Origin: Methylocystis sp. MJC1
GTDB taxonomy: Bacteria; Pseudomonadota; Alphaproteobacteria; Rhizobiales; Beijerinckiaceae
DNA length: 64,000 bases
Direction: 5' to 3'
Assembly: GCF_026427715.1 (NCBI RefSeq)
Contig: NZ_CP107558.1
Location: 1,897,001-1,961,000 of the forward strand
The translations under genes were made by a program, and so were the position numbers. Position 1 is the first letter of the stretch; the number at the start of each line of letters is the position of its first letter. Shown here piece after piece: positions 46,768 through 54,450 of the stretch. The notes beneath the pieces are model-generated. The model was not told the origin of the DNA, did not search any database, and saw only the letters and a program-made list of their open reading frames with translations.

Positions 46768-46966
46768 TTGAATTCCCTGTGGAAACTGGCTGGGGCGTTC
46801 TTAACACGCTTGACCGAGTGAAAAGCAAGGGAATTCGGCGGAAGCGCGGAGTGGAGCTTGGCGTGGCTGTGGCTTTCACGCTTCGCGACCCCGCAAGATA
46901 GGAGAATAGCAAGATTGCGTGCTCCCGCCTCTCCCGCCATGGGCTGAGAGAGCGTAAATCAAGCCC

Positions 46967-48127
46967 ATGTCCAAAAACCGCATCTATCTCGACCACAACG
47001 CCACCTCGCCCCTGCGCCCGGCCGCTCGAGCGGCGATGCTGGCGGCGATGGACGCGCCGGGGAATGCTTCCTCGGTTCATGCCGAGGGCCGCGCAGCTAA
47101 ATCGACGCTGGAGCAGGCGCGGGCGACGATCGCGAAAGGGCTCGGAACAGCCCCCCGCAACGTCGCCTTCACGAGCGGCGCGACCGAGGCCGCCAATCTC
47201 GTCCTCACGCCCATGTTGCAGCGCGGAAGCGAGACGGGCCCCGTCGAGGTTCTGCTCGTCGGGGCCGGGGAGCATCCGGCCGTTCTGATGGGCCATAGGT
47301 TTCCCGCGGCGGCTGTCGAACGGGTCGCCCTGACGCCGGAGGGGGCGCTGTCGCTCCCGGCGCTGGAAGCGGCGCTTGCGCGCCTGCACGGCAAGCGCTT
47401 CATGGTGGCGCTTCAGGCGGTAAATAACGAGACGGGCGTGATTCAGCCGGTTCGGGAGGCTGCCGAGCGGGCCCATGCGGCTGGCGGCATCCTCATTTGC
47501 GACGCAACCCAGGCGATTGGCAGAATAAAGACAACTTTCCAAAGCGCCGGCGCAGATTTTTTGTTCTTTTCCTCACATAAGCTCGGCGGTCCATTGGGGG
47601 CGGGGGCGCTTGCCGCGGCGCAAGATCGCCTCCACATATCGGATGTGCTGGTGAAGGGCGGCGGGCAGGAGTTCGGCCGTCGCGCCGGAACCGAGAATGT
47701 CCCGGCAATTGCTGGTTTCGCGGCGGCTTTCGAGGCCGCGCTCGAAGGGCTCCCGAGCGAAAATATCCGTCTTGGGGCCCTGCGCGACGCGCTGGAGCGC
47801 CAGATCGCGGCGATTGCGGCGGATGTTCGCTTTTTCGGCAGGGGCGCGCATCGCGTCGGCAGCGTCAGCGCCTTCGCGATCCCGGGCGTCCCGGCGCATA
47901 CCCTGTTGATCGCGCTGGACCTTGCCGGTGTGGCCATCTCCAGCGGCTCTGCCTGCTCTTCCGGCAAGGTTCGCGAGTCACACGTGCTCGCGGCGATGGG
48001 GGCGCCCGAAAAAGAGGCGCTGCGTGTAAGCCTGGGTTGGTCTACACGCCAAGAGGATGTAGAACAGTTTGGAATGGTTCTTGCGGAGGTCGTGGACCGT
48101 ATCAGGTCGCGGCGTTCCGTCGCCTGA
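46967..48127 (+). CDS. Class I cysteine desulfurase (IscS/NifS-like), first gene of the SUF operon
   Basis: This PLP enzyme takes sulfur from cysteine for Fe-S assembly. The 386-residue product starts YLDHNATSPLRPAA, has the PLP lysine in SSHKLGGPLGAGAL, and has the extended class I active-site loop SGSACSSGKVRES. It is the first of eight same-strand genes, with sufB 62 bp later. A second desulfurase, sufS, follows in the operon. No IscR/Rrf2 regulator gene precedes it; the gene upstream is divergent. Confidence 0.93.
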   Translation: MSKNRIYLDHNATSPLRPAARAAMLAAMDAPGNASSVHAEGRAAKSTLEQARATIAKGLGTAPRNVAFTSGATEAANLVLTPMLQRGSETGPVEVLLVGAGEHPAVLMGHRFPAAAVERVALTPEGALSLPALEAALARLHGKRFMVALQAVNNETGVIQPVREAAERAHAAGGILICDATQAIGRIKTTFQSAGADFLFFSSHKLGGPLGAGALAAAQDRLHISDVLVKGGGQEFGRRAGTENVPAIAGFAAAFEAALEGLPSENIRLGALRDALERQIAAIAADVRFFGRGAHRVGSVSAFAIPGVPAHTLLIALDLAGVAISSGSACSSGKVRESHVLAAMGAPEKEALRVSLGWSTRQEDVEQFGMVLAEVVDRIRSRRSVA

Positions 48128-48189
48128 ACAAGGCTGGAACCGCATCGGCCGGCGGACCTTGAACCCGTCGTGACGAGGAGAGAGAGAAG

Positions 48190-49659
48190 ATGGCGGCTCG
48201 TCAGGAGACCGTTGCGCGCGTCGAGGAAATCGACGTCGACGCTTATAAGTATGGCTTTACGACGGAGATCGAGTCCGAGAAGGCCCCCAAGGGTCTGAGC
48301 GAAGACATCGTTCGCTTCATCTCCGCCAAGAAGAACGAACCCGAGTGGCTCACCGAATGGCGGCTGGAGGCGTATCGCCGCTGGCTGACGATGGAAGAGC
48401 CCAACTGGGCGCGGGTCCATTATCCGCCGATCGACTATCAGGACCTCTACTACTACTCCGCGCCGAAGTCGACGCCCGGGCCGAAGACGCTCGATGAGGT
48501 CGATCCGGAGCTGCTGCGCACCTATGAGAAGCTCGGCATTCCGCTCAGGGAGCAGGAAATCCTCGCGGGCGTCGAGACGCGCAAGGTCGCGGTCGACGCG
48601 GTCTTCGACTCGGTGTCGGTGGCGACGACCTTCAAGGAGGAGCTCGGCAAGGCGGGCGTGATCTTCTGCCCGATCTCCGAGGCCGTGAAGACCCATCCCG
48701 AGCTGGTGCGCCAATATCTCGGCTCGGTCGTGCCGGTGACCGATAATTTCTACGCGACGTTGAACAGCGCGGTCTTCTCGGACGGCTCCTTCGTTTATGT
48801 GCCGAAGGGCGTGCGCTGTCCGATGGAGCTTTCCACCTACTTCCGCATCAATGAGCAGAAGACAGGGCAGTTCGAGCGCACGCTGATCATCGCCGACGCG
48901 GGCTCTTATGTCAGCTATCTCGAAGGCTGCACGGCGCCCAAGCGCGACGAGAATCAGCTGCACGCGGCTGTGGTGGAATTGATCGCGCTCGACGACGCCG
49001 AGATCAAATATTCGACGGTGCAGAACTGGTATCCGGGCGACAGCGAGGGCAGGGGCGGTATTTACAATTTCGTCACCAAGCGCGGCGATTGCCGCGGCCG
49101 CAACTCGCATATCAGCTGGACGCAGGTGGAGACCGGCTCGGCGATCACCTGGAAATATCCGTCCTGCATTCTTCGCGGCGACGACAGCCAGGGCGAGTTC
49201 TACTCGATCGCGGTGTCGAACGGCCATCAGCAGGTCGACAGCGGCACCAAGATGATCCACCTCGGCCGCAACACCAAGAGCCGCATCGTCTCGAAGGGCA
49301 TTTCGGCCGGCAAGTCGCAAAACACCTATCGCGGGCAGGTGACCGCGCATCGCAAGGCGGAAGGCGCGCGCAACTTCACCCAATGCGACAGCCTGCTGGT
49401 AGGCCACGACTGCGGCGCGCATACGGTTCCCTATATCGAGTCGAAGAACCCGAGCGCGCAGTTCGAGCATGAAGCGACCACCTCGAAGATCTCCGAGGAT
49501 CAGCTTTTCTACGCCCAGCAGCGCGGGCTCTCGGCGGAAGAGGCGACGGCGCTGATCGTGAACGGCTTCGTGCGCGACGTGCTGCAGCAGCTTCCGATGG
49601 AATTCGCGGTCGAGGCGCAGAAGCTGATCTCGATCTCGCTCGAAGGGAGCGTGGGTTAA
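48190..49659 (+). CDS. sufB: Fe-S cluster assembly protein SufB
   Basis: SufB is the scaffold subunit of the SufBC2D complex, where the cluster is formed. The 489-residue product has [54 protein letters not shown], and a C-terminal [19 protein letters not shown] segment with the conserved cysteines. Length matches the family. A 123-bp gap with repeat copy 5 separates it from sufC. Confidence 0.97.
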   Translation: MAARQETVARVEEIDVDAYKYGFTTEIESEKAPKGLSEDIVRFISAKKNEPEWLTEWRLEAYRRWLTMEEPNWARVHYPPIDYQDLYYYSAPKSTPGPKTLDEVDPELLRTYEKLGIPLREQEILAGVETRKVAVDAVFDSVSVATTFKEELGKAGVIFCPISEAVKTHPELVRQYLGSVVPVTDNFYATLNSAVFSDGSFVYVPKGVRCPMELSTYFRINEQKTGQFERTLIIADAGSYVSYLEGCTAPKRDENQLHAAVVELIALDDAEIKYSTVQNWYPGDSEGRGGIYNFVTKRGDCRGRNSHISWTQVETGSAITWKYPSCILRGDDSQGEFYSIAVSNGHQQVDSGTKMIHLGRNTKSRIVSKGISAGKSQNTYRGQVTAHRKAEGARNFTQCDSLLVGHDCGAHTVPYIESKNPSAQFEHEATTSKISEDQLFYAQQRGLSAEEATALIVNGFVRDVLQQLPMEFAVEAQKLISISLEGSVG

Positions 49660-49678
49660 CTCTTTCGTCGCACGTCTC

Positions 49679-49758
49679 GTCATTGCGAGGAGCGTAGCGA
49701 CGAAGCAATCCAGGGGCGGCGTCGCAGCGCTAGATTGCTTCGCTTGGCTCGCAATGAC
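49679..49758 (+). repeat. Palindromic 80-bp repeat, family A copy 5, inside the SUF operon
   Basis: It starts GTCATTGCGAGGAGC and ends GCTCGCAATGAC, with GCAATCCAG/TAGATTGC arms. It starts 20 bp after the sufB stop and ends 24 bp before the sufC start. Transcripts through it could fold into a long hairpin. Confidence 0.9.
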
Positions 49759-49782
49759 GACTGAAACATCGGGATTTCAACT

Positions 49783-50535
49783 ATGCTCGAAATCAAAAAC
49801 CTCCACGTTTCGGTCGGCGACCGGAAAATTCTCAAGGGCCTCAACCTCACCGTGAAGGACGGCGAGGTTGCCGCCATCATGGGGCCGAATGGCACCGGCA
49901 AATCGACCCTTTCTTACGTGATCTCGGGCCGCGAAGGCTATCAGATTACGGAAGGCGAAGTGCTGCTCGACGGCGAGAACATCCTCGATCTCGAGCCGCA
50001 TGAGCGCGCCGCCAAGGGCATTTTCCTCGCCTTCCAATATCCGGTCGAAATTCCCGGCGTCGCCACCATGACCTTCCTCAAGGCGGCGATGAACGCCCAG
50101 CGCCGCCTGCGTGGCGAGCCGGAGCTGGAGACGCCGGAATTCATGAAGCTGGTCAAGGAAGCCTCGGCGAAGCTCGGCGTCAGTCAGGAAATCTTGCGCC
50201 GGCCGCTGAATTCCGGCTTCTCCGGCGGCGAGAAGAAGCGCATGGACATTCTGCAGATGGCGCTGCTTCAGCCCAAGTTCGGCATTCTCGACGAGACCGA
50301 CTCTGGCCTCGACATCGACGCGCTGCGCGTCGTCTCGGAAGGCGTCAATTCGCTGCGCTCGCCACAGCGCTCCTTCCTGGTCATTACCCACTATCAACGC
50401 CTTCTCGATTACATCAAGCCGGATACGGTGCATGTGATGGCCAAGGGCGTCATCCAGCGCTCGGGCGGGCCGGAGCTGGCGCTCGAGCTCGAAGACCGCG
50501 GCTATCAGGAATATCTGGCTGAAGAGGCGGCGTAA
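49783..50535 (+). CDS. sufC: Fe-S cluster assembly ATPase SufC
   Basis: SufC is the ABC-type ATPase of the SufBCD complex. The 250-residue product has Walker A GPNGTGKST (about residues 34-42), the signature FSGGEKKR (about 146-153), Walker B LDETDSGLD, and the ITHYQRLL H-loop. It is 3 bp before sufD. Confidence 0.97.
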   Translation: MLEIKNLHVSVGDRKILKGLNLTVKDGEVAAIMGPNGTGKSTLSYVISGREGYQITEGEVLLDGENILDLEPHERAAKGIFLAFQYPVEIPGVATMTFLKAAMNAQRRLRGEPELETPEFMKLVKEASAKLGVSQEILRRPLNSGFSGGEKKRMDILQMALLQPKFGILDETDSGLDIDALRVVSEGVNSLRSPQRSFLVITHYQRLLDYIKPDTVHVMAKGVIQRSGGPELALELEDRGYQEYLAEEAA

Positions 50536-50538
50536 GCC

Positions 50539-51828
50539 ATGATCAAGCTCGCGACCGAAGCCGATGCGGCTTTCTCCGCGCTCTTCGACACGATGAAGAG
50601 CAAGGGCGCAACCAGCCTGCGTCAGGCGGCCTGGGAGGCCTTCGCCGCCAAGGGCCTGCCGAACCGCCGCGTCGAGGCCTGGCATTACACCGACCTCAAG
50701 GCGGCGCTCGCTAAGCCCGCGCCGATCGCTCCCGCCCAGGCGGGCGCGCCGGAACTGCCGGCCGCGAGTGAAACAGTGCGGCTCGTCACGCTCGACGGCG
50801 TGTTTCGCGCGGACCTTTCGGATCTCGCCTCCCTGCCCGAAGGCGTGAAGATCCAGCCGCTGCGCGAGGCACTGGCGCAGGGCGCGCCGGGCGTCATGGC
50901 GCTCGTCGCCAGCGACGACGTGCAGGCCCAAGACCCCATGGTCGCGATGAACGCCGCTTTGATGCAGGACGGCGTGATCCTGCGCATCGCCGCCGGCGTG
51001 ACGCTGGAAAAGAAAATCGAGCTGGCGAGTTATGTTTCCTCTCCGGACGCGCAGTCGAGCTTCACGCGCTCGCTCGTTATCCTCGGCAAGGACGCCAAGG
51101 CGACGATCATCGAGACGGCTGGCGCGCTCACTGAGGCGCCCGCGCAGGATAATCAGACGCTCATCGTGAGGCTCGCCTCCGGCGCGGCGCTCGATCTGGT
51201 TACGCTGGCTTCGGGGCAAGGCGACAAGCTCGTGCGTGTCATGAGCCTGCTCGCGCATCTCGACGAAGGCGCGAGCCTCAACTCCTATGCGCTGGTCGAA
51301 GGCGCGGGGCTGCTGCGCCGGCAAATTTTTGCCCGGCTCGACGGCGAGCGGGCGAAGGTCGCGCTCAATGGCGCGACGCTCGCGCGCGGTCGCCAGCATG
51401 CCGATACGACGCTCGTCGTCGATCACGCCTTCCCGAACGGCGAGAGCCGCGAAGCGTTCCGAAACATCATAGACGAGCAGGGAACCGGCGTATTCCAGGG
51501 CAAGATCGTCGTGCGGCCGCATGCGCAGAAAACCGACGGCGTCATGCAGTCGAAAGCGATCCTGCTCTCCGACGGCGCGACCATGAACAATAAGCCGGAG
51601 CTGGAGATCTTTGCCGACGATGTCCAATGCGGCCACGGGGCCACATGCGGGCGGCTCGACAAGGAACAGCTTTTTTATCTCATGGCGCGTGGCATTCCGC
51701 GCTATGCGGCGGAATCGCTGCTCATCGAAGGCTTTGCCAACGAGGCTTTCGCAGGGCTCGAAGACGAGACGTTGCGAGGCTATCTCGTCGAACGCATCTC
51801 ATCCTGGCTAGCGGCGAGATCCAAATGA
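50539..51828 (+). CDS. sufD: Fe-S cluster assembly protein SufD
   Basis: SufD pairs with SufB on the scaffold. The 429-residue product has the N-terminal helical domain (PNRRVEAWHYTDLKAAL) and the beta-helix core. The C-terminal DDVQCGHGATCGRLDKEQLFYLMARGI motif (read as CGHGATCGRLD) carries the conserved His. Its TGA overlaps the sufS start as ATGA. Confidence 0.96.
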   Translation: MIKLATEADAAFSALFDTMKSKGATSLRQAAWEAFAAKGLPNRRVEAWHYTDLKAALAKPAPIAPAQAGAPELPAASETVRLVTLDGVFRADLSDLASLPEGVKIQPLREALAQGAPGVMALVASDDVQAQDPMVAMNAALMQDGVILRIAAGVTLEKKIELASYVSSPDAQSSFTRSLVILGKDAKATIIETAGALTEAPAQDNQTLIVRLASGAALDLVTLASGQGDKLVRVMSLLAHLDEGASLNSYALVEGAGLLRRQIFARLDGERAKVALNGATLARGRQHADTTLVVDHAFPNGESREAFRNIIDEQGTGVFQGKIVVRPHAQKTDGVMQSKAILLSDGATMNNKPELEIFADDVQCGHGATCGRLDKEQLFYLMARGIPRYAAESLLIEGFANEAFAGLEDETLRGYLVERISSWLAARSK

Positions 51829-53066
51829 ATGAGCAAGCGCCCTTGAAACTCTACGACGTCGAAAAGGTCCGCGCGGATTTCCCGATTCTCGCCGAGCGGC
51901 CCTATGGGAAGCCGCTCGCCTATCTCGACAACGCCGCTTCGGCGCAGAAGCCGCGCGCGGTGATCGAGCGACTGACGCATTTCTACGAGCACGAATACGC
52001 CAACGTCCATCGCGGCCTGCACTATCTCGCCAACGCCGCGACGGAAGGCTATGAGGGCGCCCGCGAAACCTTACGGCGCTTCCTCAACGCGCCTTCGACG
52101 GAAGAGATCATCTTCACCCGCGGCGCGACCGAAGCGCTCAATCTCGTCGCGGCCTCCTATGGGCTCGCCCATATTGGCGAGGGCGACGAAATCATCGTCT
52201 CGCTGATGGAGCACCACTCCAATATCGTGCCCTGGCACTTCTTGCGGGAACGCAAGGGGGCAGTGATCAAATGGATCGTGCCGGACGATAATGGCGTCAT
52301 CGATCTTGACGCTTTCGAGAAGATGTTTACCGATCGCACCAAGATCGTCGCGATCACCCATATGTCGAATGTCGTCGCGGCGCCGACGCCGATCGCCGAG
52401 ATCGCGCGCATCGCCCATGACCATGGCGTGCCGGTCTGCGTGGACGGCTCACAGGGCGCGGTGCATCTCGACGTGGATGTCCAGGCGCTCGACGTAGATT
52501 TCTACATCGTCACCGGCCACAAGCTTTATGGCCCCACGGGCATCGGCGCCGTTTACGGCAAGAGAAAATGGCTCGAGAGCCTGCCGCCCTTCGCAGGCGG
52601 CGGCGAGATGATCGAAACCGTCACGCGCGATACGGTCACGTATAACGCGCCGCCGCATCGCTTCGAGGCCGGCACGCCGCCGATCGCGCAGGCCGTCGGA
52701 CTGGCCGCCGCGCTGGATTATATCGAGAGCATTGGCCGTGGCGCGATCCGCGCGCATGAGGCGCAGCTCACCGCTTACGCGCAGCAGCGTCTCTCGGAGA
52801 TCGAGGGATTGCGCATCTTCGGCAATGCGCCCGACAAGGGGCCGATCGTCGCTTTCGAGATGGCGGCCGCCCATGCGCATGACGTCGCCACGATCATCGA
52901 TCGTTCTGGCGTTGCGGTGCGCGCCGGCACGCATTGCGCCATGCCGCTGCTGTCACACTTTGGCGTCACCTCGACCTGCCGCGCTTCCTTCGCGCTCTAT
53001 AATACGCGTGACGAGGTAGATCGATTGGCAGACGCTTTGCTTAAAGCTCAAAAACTTTTCGCGTGA
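51825..53066 (+). CDS. sufS: Class II cysteine desulfurase SufS
   Basis: SufS takes sulfur from cysteine for the SufBCD complex. The 413-residue product has AYLDNAASAQKP, MEHHSNIVPW, the PLP lysine in GHKLYGPTGIGA, and the class II RAGTHCAMPLL motif with the catalytic cysteine. I chose 51825 since it overlaps sufD by 4 bases and gives the usual length; longer in-frame reading lies within sufD. SufE was not seen in the window. Confidence 0.96.
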   Translation: MNEQAPLKLYDVEKVRADFPILAERPYGKPLAYLDNAASAQKPRAVIERLTHFYEHEYANVHRGLHYLANAATEGYEGARETLRRFLNAPSTEEIIFTRGATEALNLVAASYGLAHIGEGDEIIVSLMEHHSNIVPWHFLRERKGAVIKWIVPDDNGVIDLDAFEKMFTDRTKIVAITHMSNVVAAPTPIAEIARIAHDHGVPVCVDGSQGAVHLDVDVQALDVDFYIVTGHKLYGPTGIGAVYGKRKWLESLPPFAGGGEMIETVTRDTVTYNAPPHRFEAGTPPIAQAVGLAAALDYIESIGRGAIRAHEAQLTAYAQQRLSEIEGLRIFGNAPDKGPIVAFEMAAAHAHDVATIIDRSGVAVRAGTHCAMPLLSHFGVTSTCRASFALYNTRDEVDRLADALLKAQKLFA

Positions 53067-53076
53067 GGAGGTTCTC

Positions 53077-53469
53077 GTGCTGATGAGCGAAGCTCTTAAA
53101 ACAAGCGAAACGGAAAGCGTCGATACTGTGGCTGCGGATGAGCCCACAACGAAAGCGGTAGCGGGCGAAAGCCTCGCCGACGAAGTCGTCAAGGCGCTGA
53201 AAACGGTCTACGACCCTGAAATCCCTGCCGACGTCTACGAGTTGGGACTCGTCTATCGGATCGACATTTCCGACGAAGGCGTGGTCGAAATCGACATGAC
53301 GCTGACGGCGCCGGGCTGTCCCGTCGCCGGCGAAATGCCCATATGGGTGAAGAATGCGGTGAGCACGGTGCCCGGCGTCAGCGACGTCAAGGTCAATCTC
53401 GTGTTCGACCCGCCGTGGGACCAGAGCCGCATGTCGGACGAGGCGCGCGTCACGCTCGACATGTTCTGA
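53077..53469 (+). CDS. sufT: SufT / MIP18 (DUF59) Fe-S maturation protein
   Basis: SufT-like proteins help mature Fe-S proteins. The 130-residue product has about 35 variable N-terminal residues followed by the DUF59 core: YDPEIPADVYELGLVY, then LTAPGCPVAGEMP with the conserved Cys, and NLVFDPPWDQSRMS. GTG 53077 has AGGAGG 5 bases upstream, while ATG 53083 is an equally possible start. Part of the SUF operon. Confidence 0.9.
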   Translation: MLMSEALKTSETESVDTVAADEPTTKAVAGESLADEVVKALKTVYDPEIPADVYELGLVYRIDISDEGVVEIDMTLTAPGCPVAGEMPIWVKNAVSTVPGVSDVKVNLVFDPPWDQSRMSDEARVTLDMF

Positions 53470-53500
53470 GTGGAAAGCGCCAAGGCAGGCGCGGGATGTC

Positions 53501-53923
53501 ATGTTTACGCCGCGGTTGAAACCAAAGGTTCTGGAGACAGCCGTCTACGTCGAAGATCTCGCGCGGGCCGGGCGCTTTTACGAAGAGACGCTCGGCGTCA
53601 CGCCCATGGCGCAAGACAGCCGCATGTGGGCGCTCGATTGCGGTCCAGCGAGCGTGCTGCTGCTCTTCAAGCGCGGCGCAACCTTGGAGCCGGTGGATTT
53701 GCCGGGCGGACGCATCCCGCCGCACGATGGATCGGGGCCTGCACATTTGGCCTTTGCGGTCGAGGCGGATGAAGTTTCCGCATGGGAAACCCGACTCGCC
53801 GAGCACGGGATAGAGATAGAAGCGCGGATGCGATGGCCGCGTGGCGGGGTCAGCCTTTATTTCCGAGATCCGGACGACCACCTTGTAGAGCTGGCGACCC
53901 CCGGGATTTGGGCGAACTATTGA
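53501..53923 (+). CDS. VOC family (glyoxalase/dioxygenase-like) protein in the SUF operon
   Basis: This 140-residue protein has the paired beta-alpha-beta-beta-beta modules of the VOC superfamily: ETAVYVEDLARAGRFYEETLG near the N-terminus, GPAHLAFAVE in the middle and SLYFRDPDDHLVELATPG at the end. The His/Glu metal positions appear intact. Substrate unknown. It sits 31 bp after sufT and 6 bp before sufA, so it is very probably co-expressed with SUF genes. Confidence 0.88.
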   Translation: MFTPRLKPKVLETAVYVEDLARAGRFYEETLGVTPMAQDSRMWALDCGPASVLLLFKRGATLEPVDLPGGRIPPHDGSGPAHLAFAVEADEVSAWETRLAEHGIEIEARMRWPRGGVSLYFRDPDDHLVELATPGIWANY

Positions 53924-53929
53924 GGATGG

Positions 53930-54310
53930 ATGATGACAATGTCCGCGAAATCGAGCGTGATGAATGTTAGCCCCGCCGCCGCCGAGCGCGTGCGCGGCCT
54001 GTTGGCGAAATCCGAACCCGGCGTCGGGCTTCGTGTCTCGCTCGAAAAGAGCGGCTGCGCCGGCGTGGCTTACAGAATGGCGCTGACCGAGCCGGAGCCG
54101 GGCGACGAAGTCATCGATTTCGACGGCGGCCGCGTCATCGTCGATTCGAAGGCCGTGCTTTATCTGCTCGGGACGACAATGGACGTAAAGACCACGCAAT
54201 TCGAGTCGTCTTTCGTCTTCGAGAATCCCAATCAGACCTCCGCCTGTGGTTGCGGCGAAAGCGTTGAGCTGAAAGAAGCCGATACTGCGAGCCTCGCGCC
54301 GACGGCGTGA
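53930..54310 (+). CDS. sufA: A-type Fe-S carrier SufA/IscA
   Basis: A-type carriers deliver clusters or iron to apoproteins. The 126-residue product has the three ligand cysteines: Cys43 in EKSGCAGVAY and Cys106/Cys108 in SACGCGES. It ends the SUF operon. The start among MM-T-M residues is uncertain; GAGGATGG precedes ATG 53930. Length fits SufA/IscA with a short C-terminal extension. Confidence 0.92.
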   Translation: MMTMSAKSSVMNVSPAAAERVRGLLAKSEPGVGLRVSLEKSGCAGVAYRMALTEPEPGDEVIDFDGGRVIVDSKAVLYLLGTTMDVKTTQFESSFVFENPNQTSACGCGESVELKEADTASLAPTA

Positions 54311-54450
54311 GGACCGCAAACATCTCGACCTTCACCCTTCATTAACGCTGACGATGCGTTTCAGTTTTCTCGCATTTGGCAAATAGCGGTTTCTTCAACA
54401 TCGAGGGCCAAAGCTCCGGCAGTGCGTTTTGTGCGTCCGGAGCCGTCTCG

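Noticed and set aside
47443..49683. Long open frame on the minus strand across the desulfurase and sufB genes
   Set aside because: It lies antisense to two well-supported genes and has arginine/leucine-rich composition typical of GC-rich antisense frames.
34307..49758. CRISPR array
   Set aside because: The five repeated units are palindromic, dispersed by kilobases and in two orientations, without regular spacers or cas genes.
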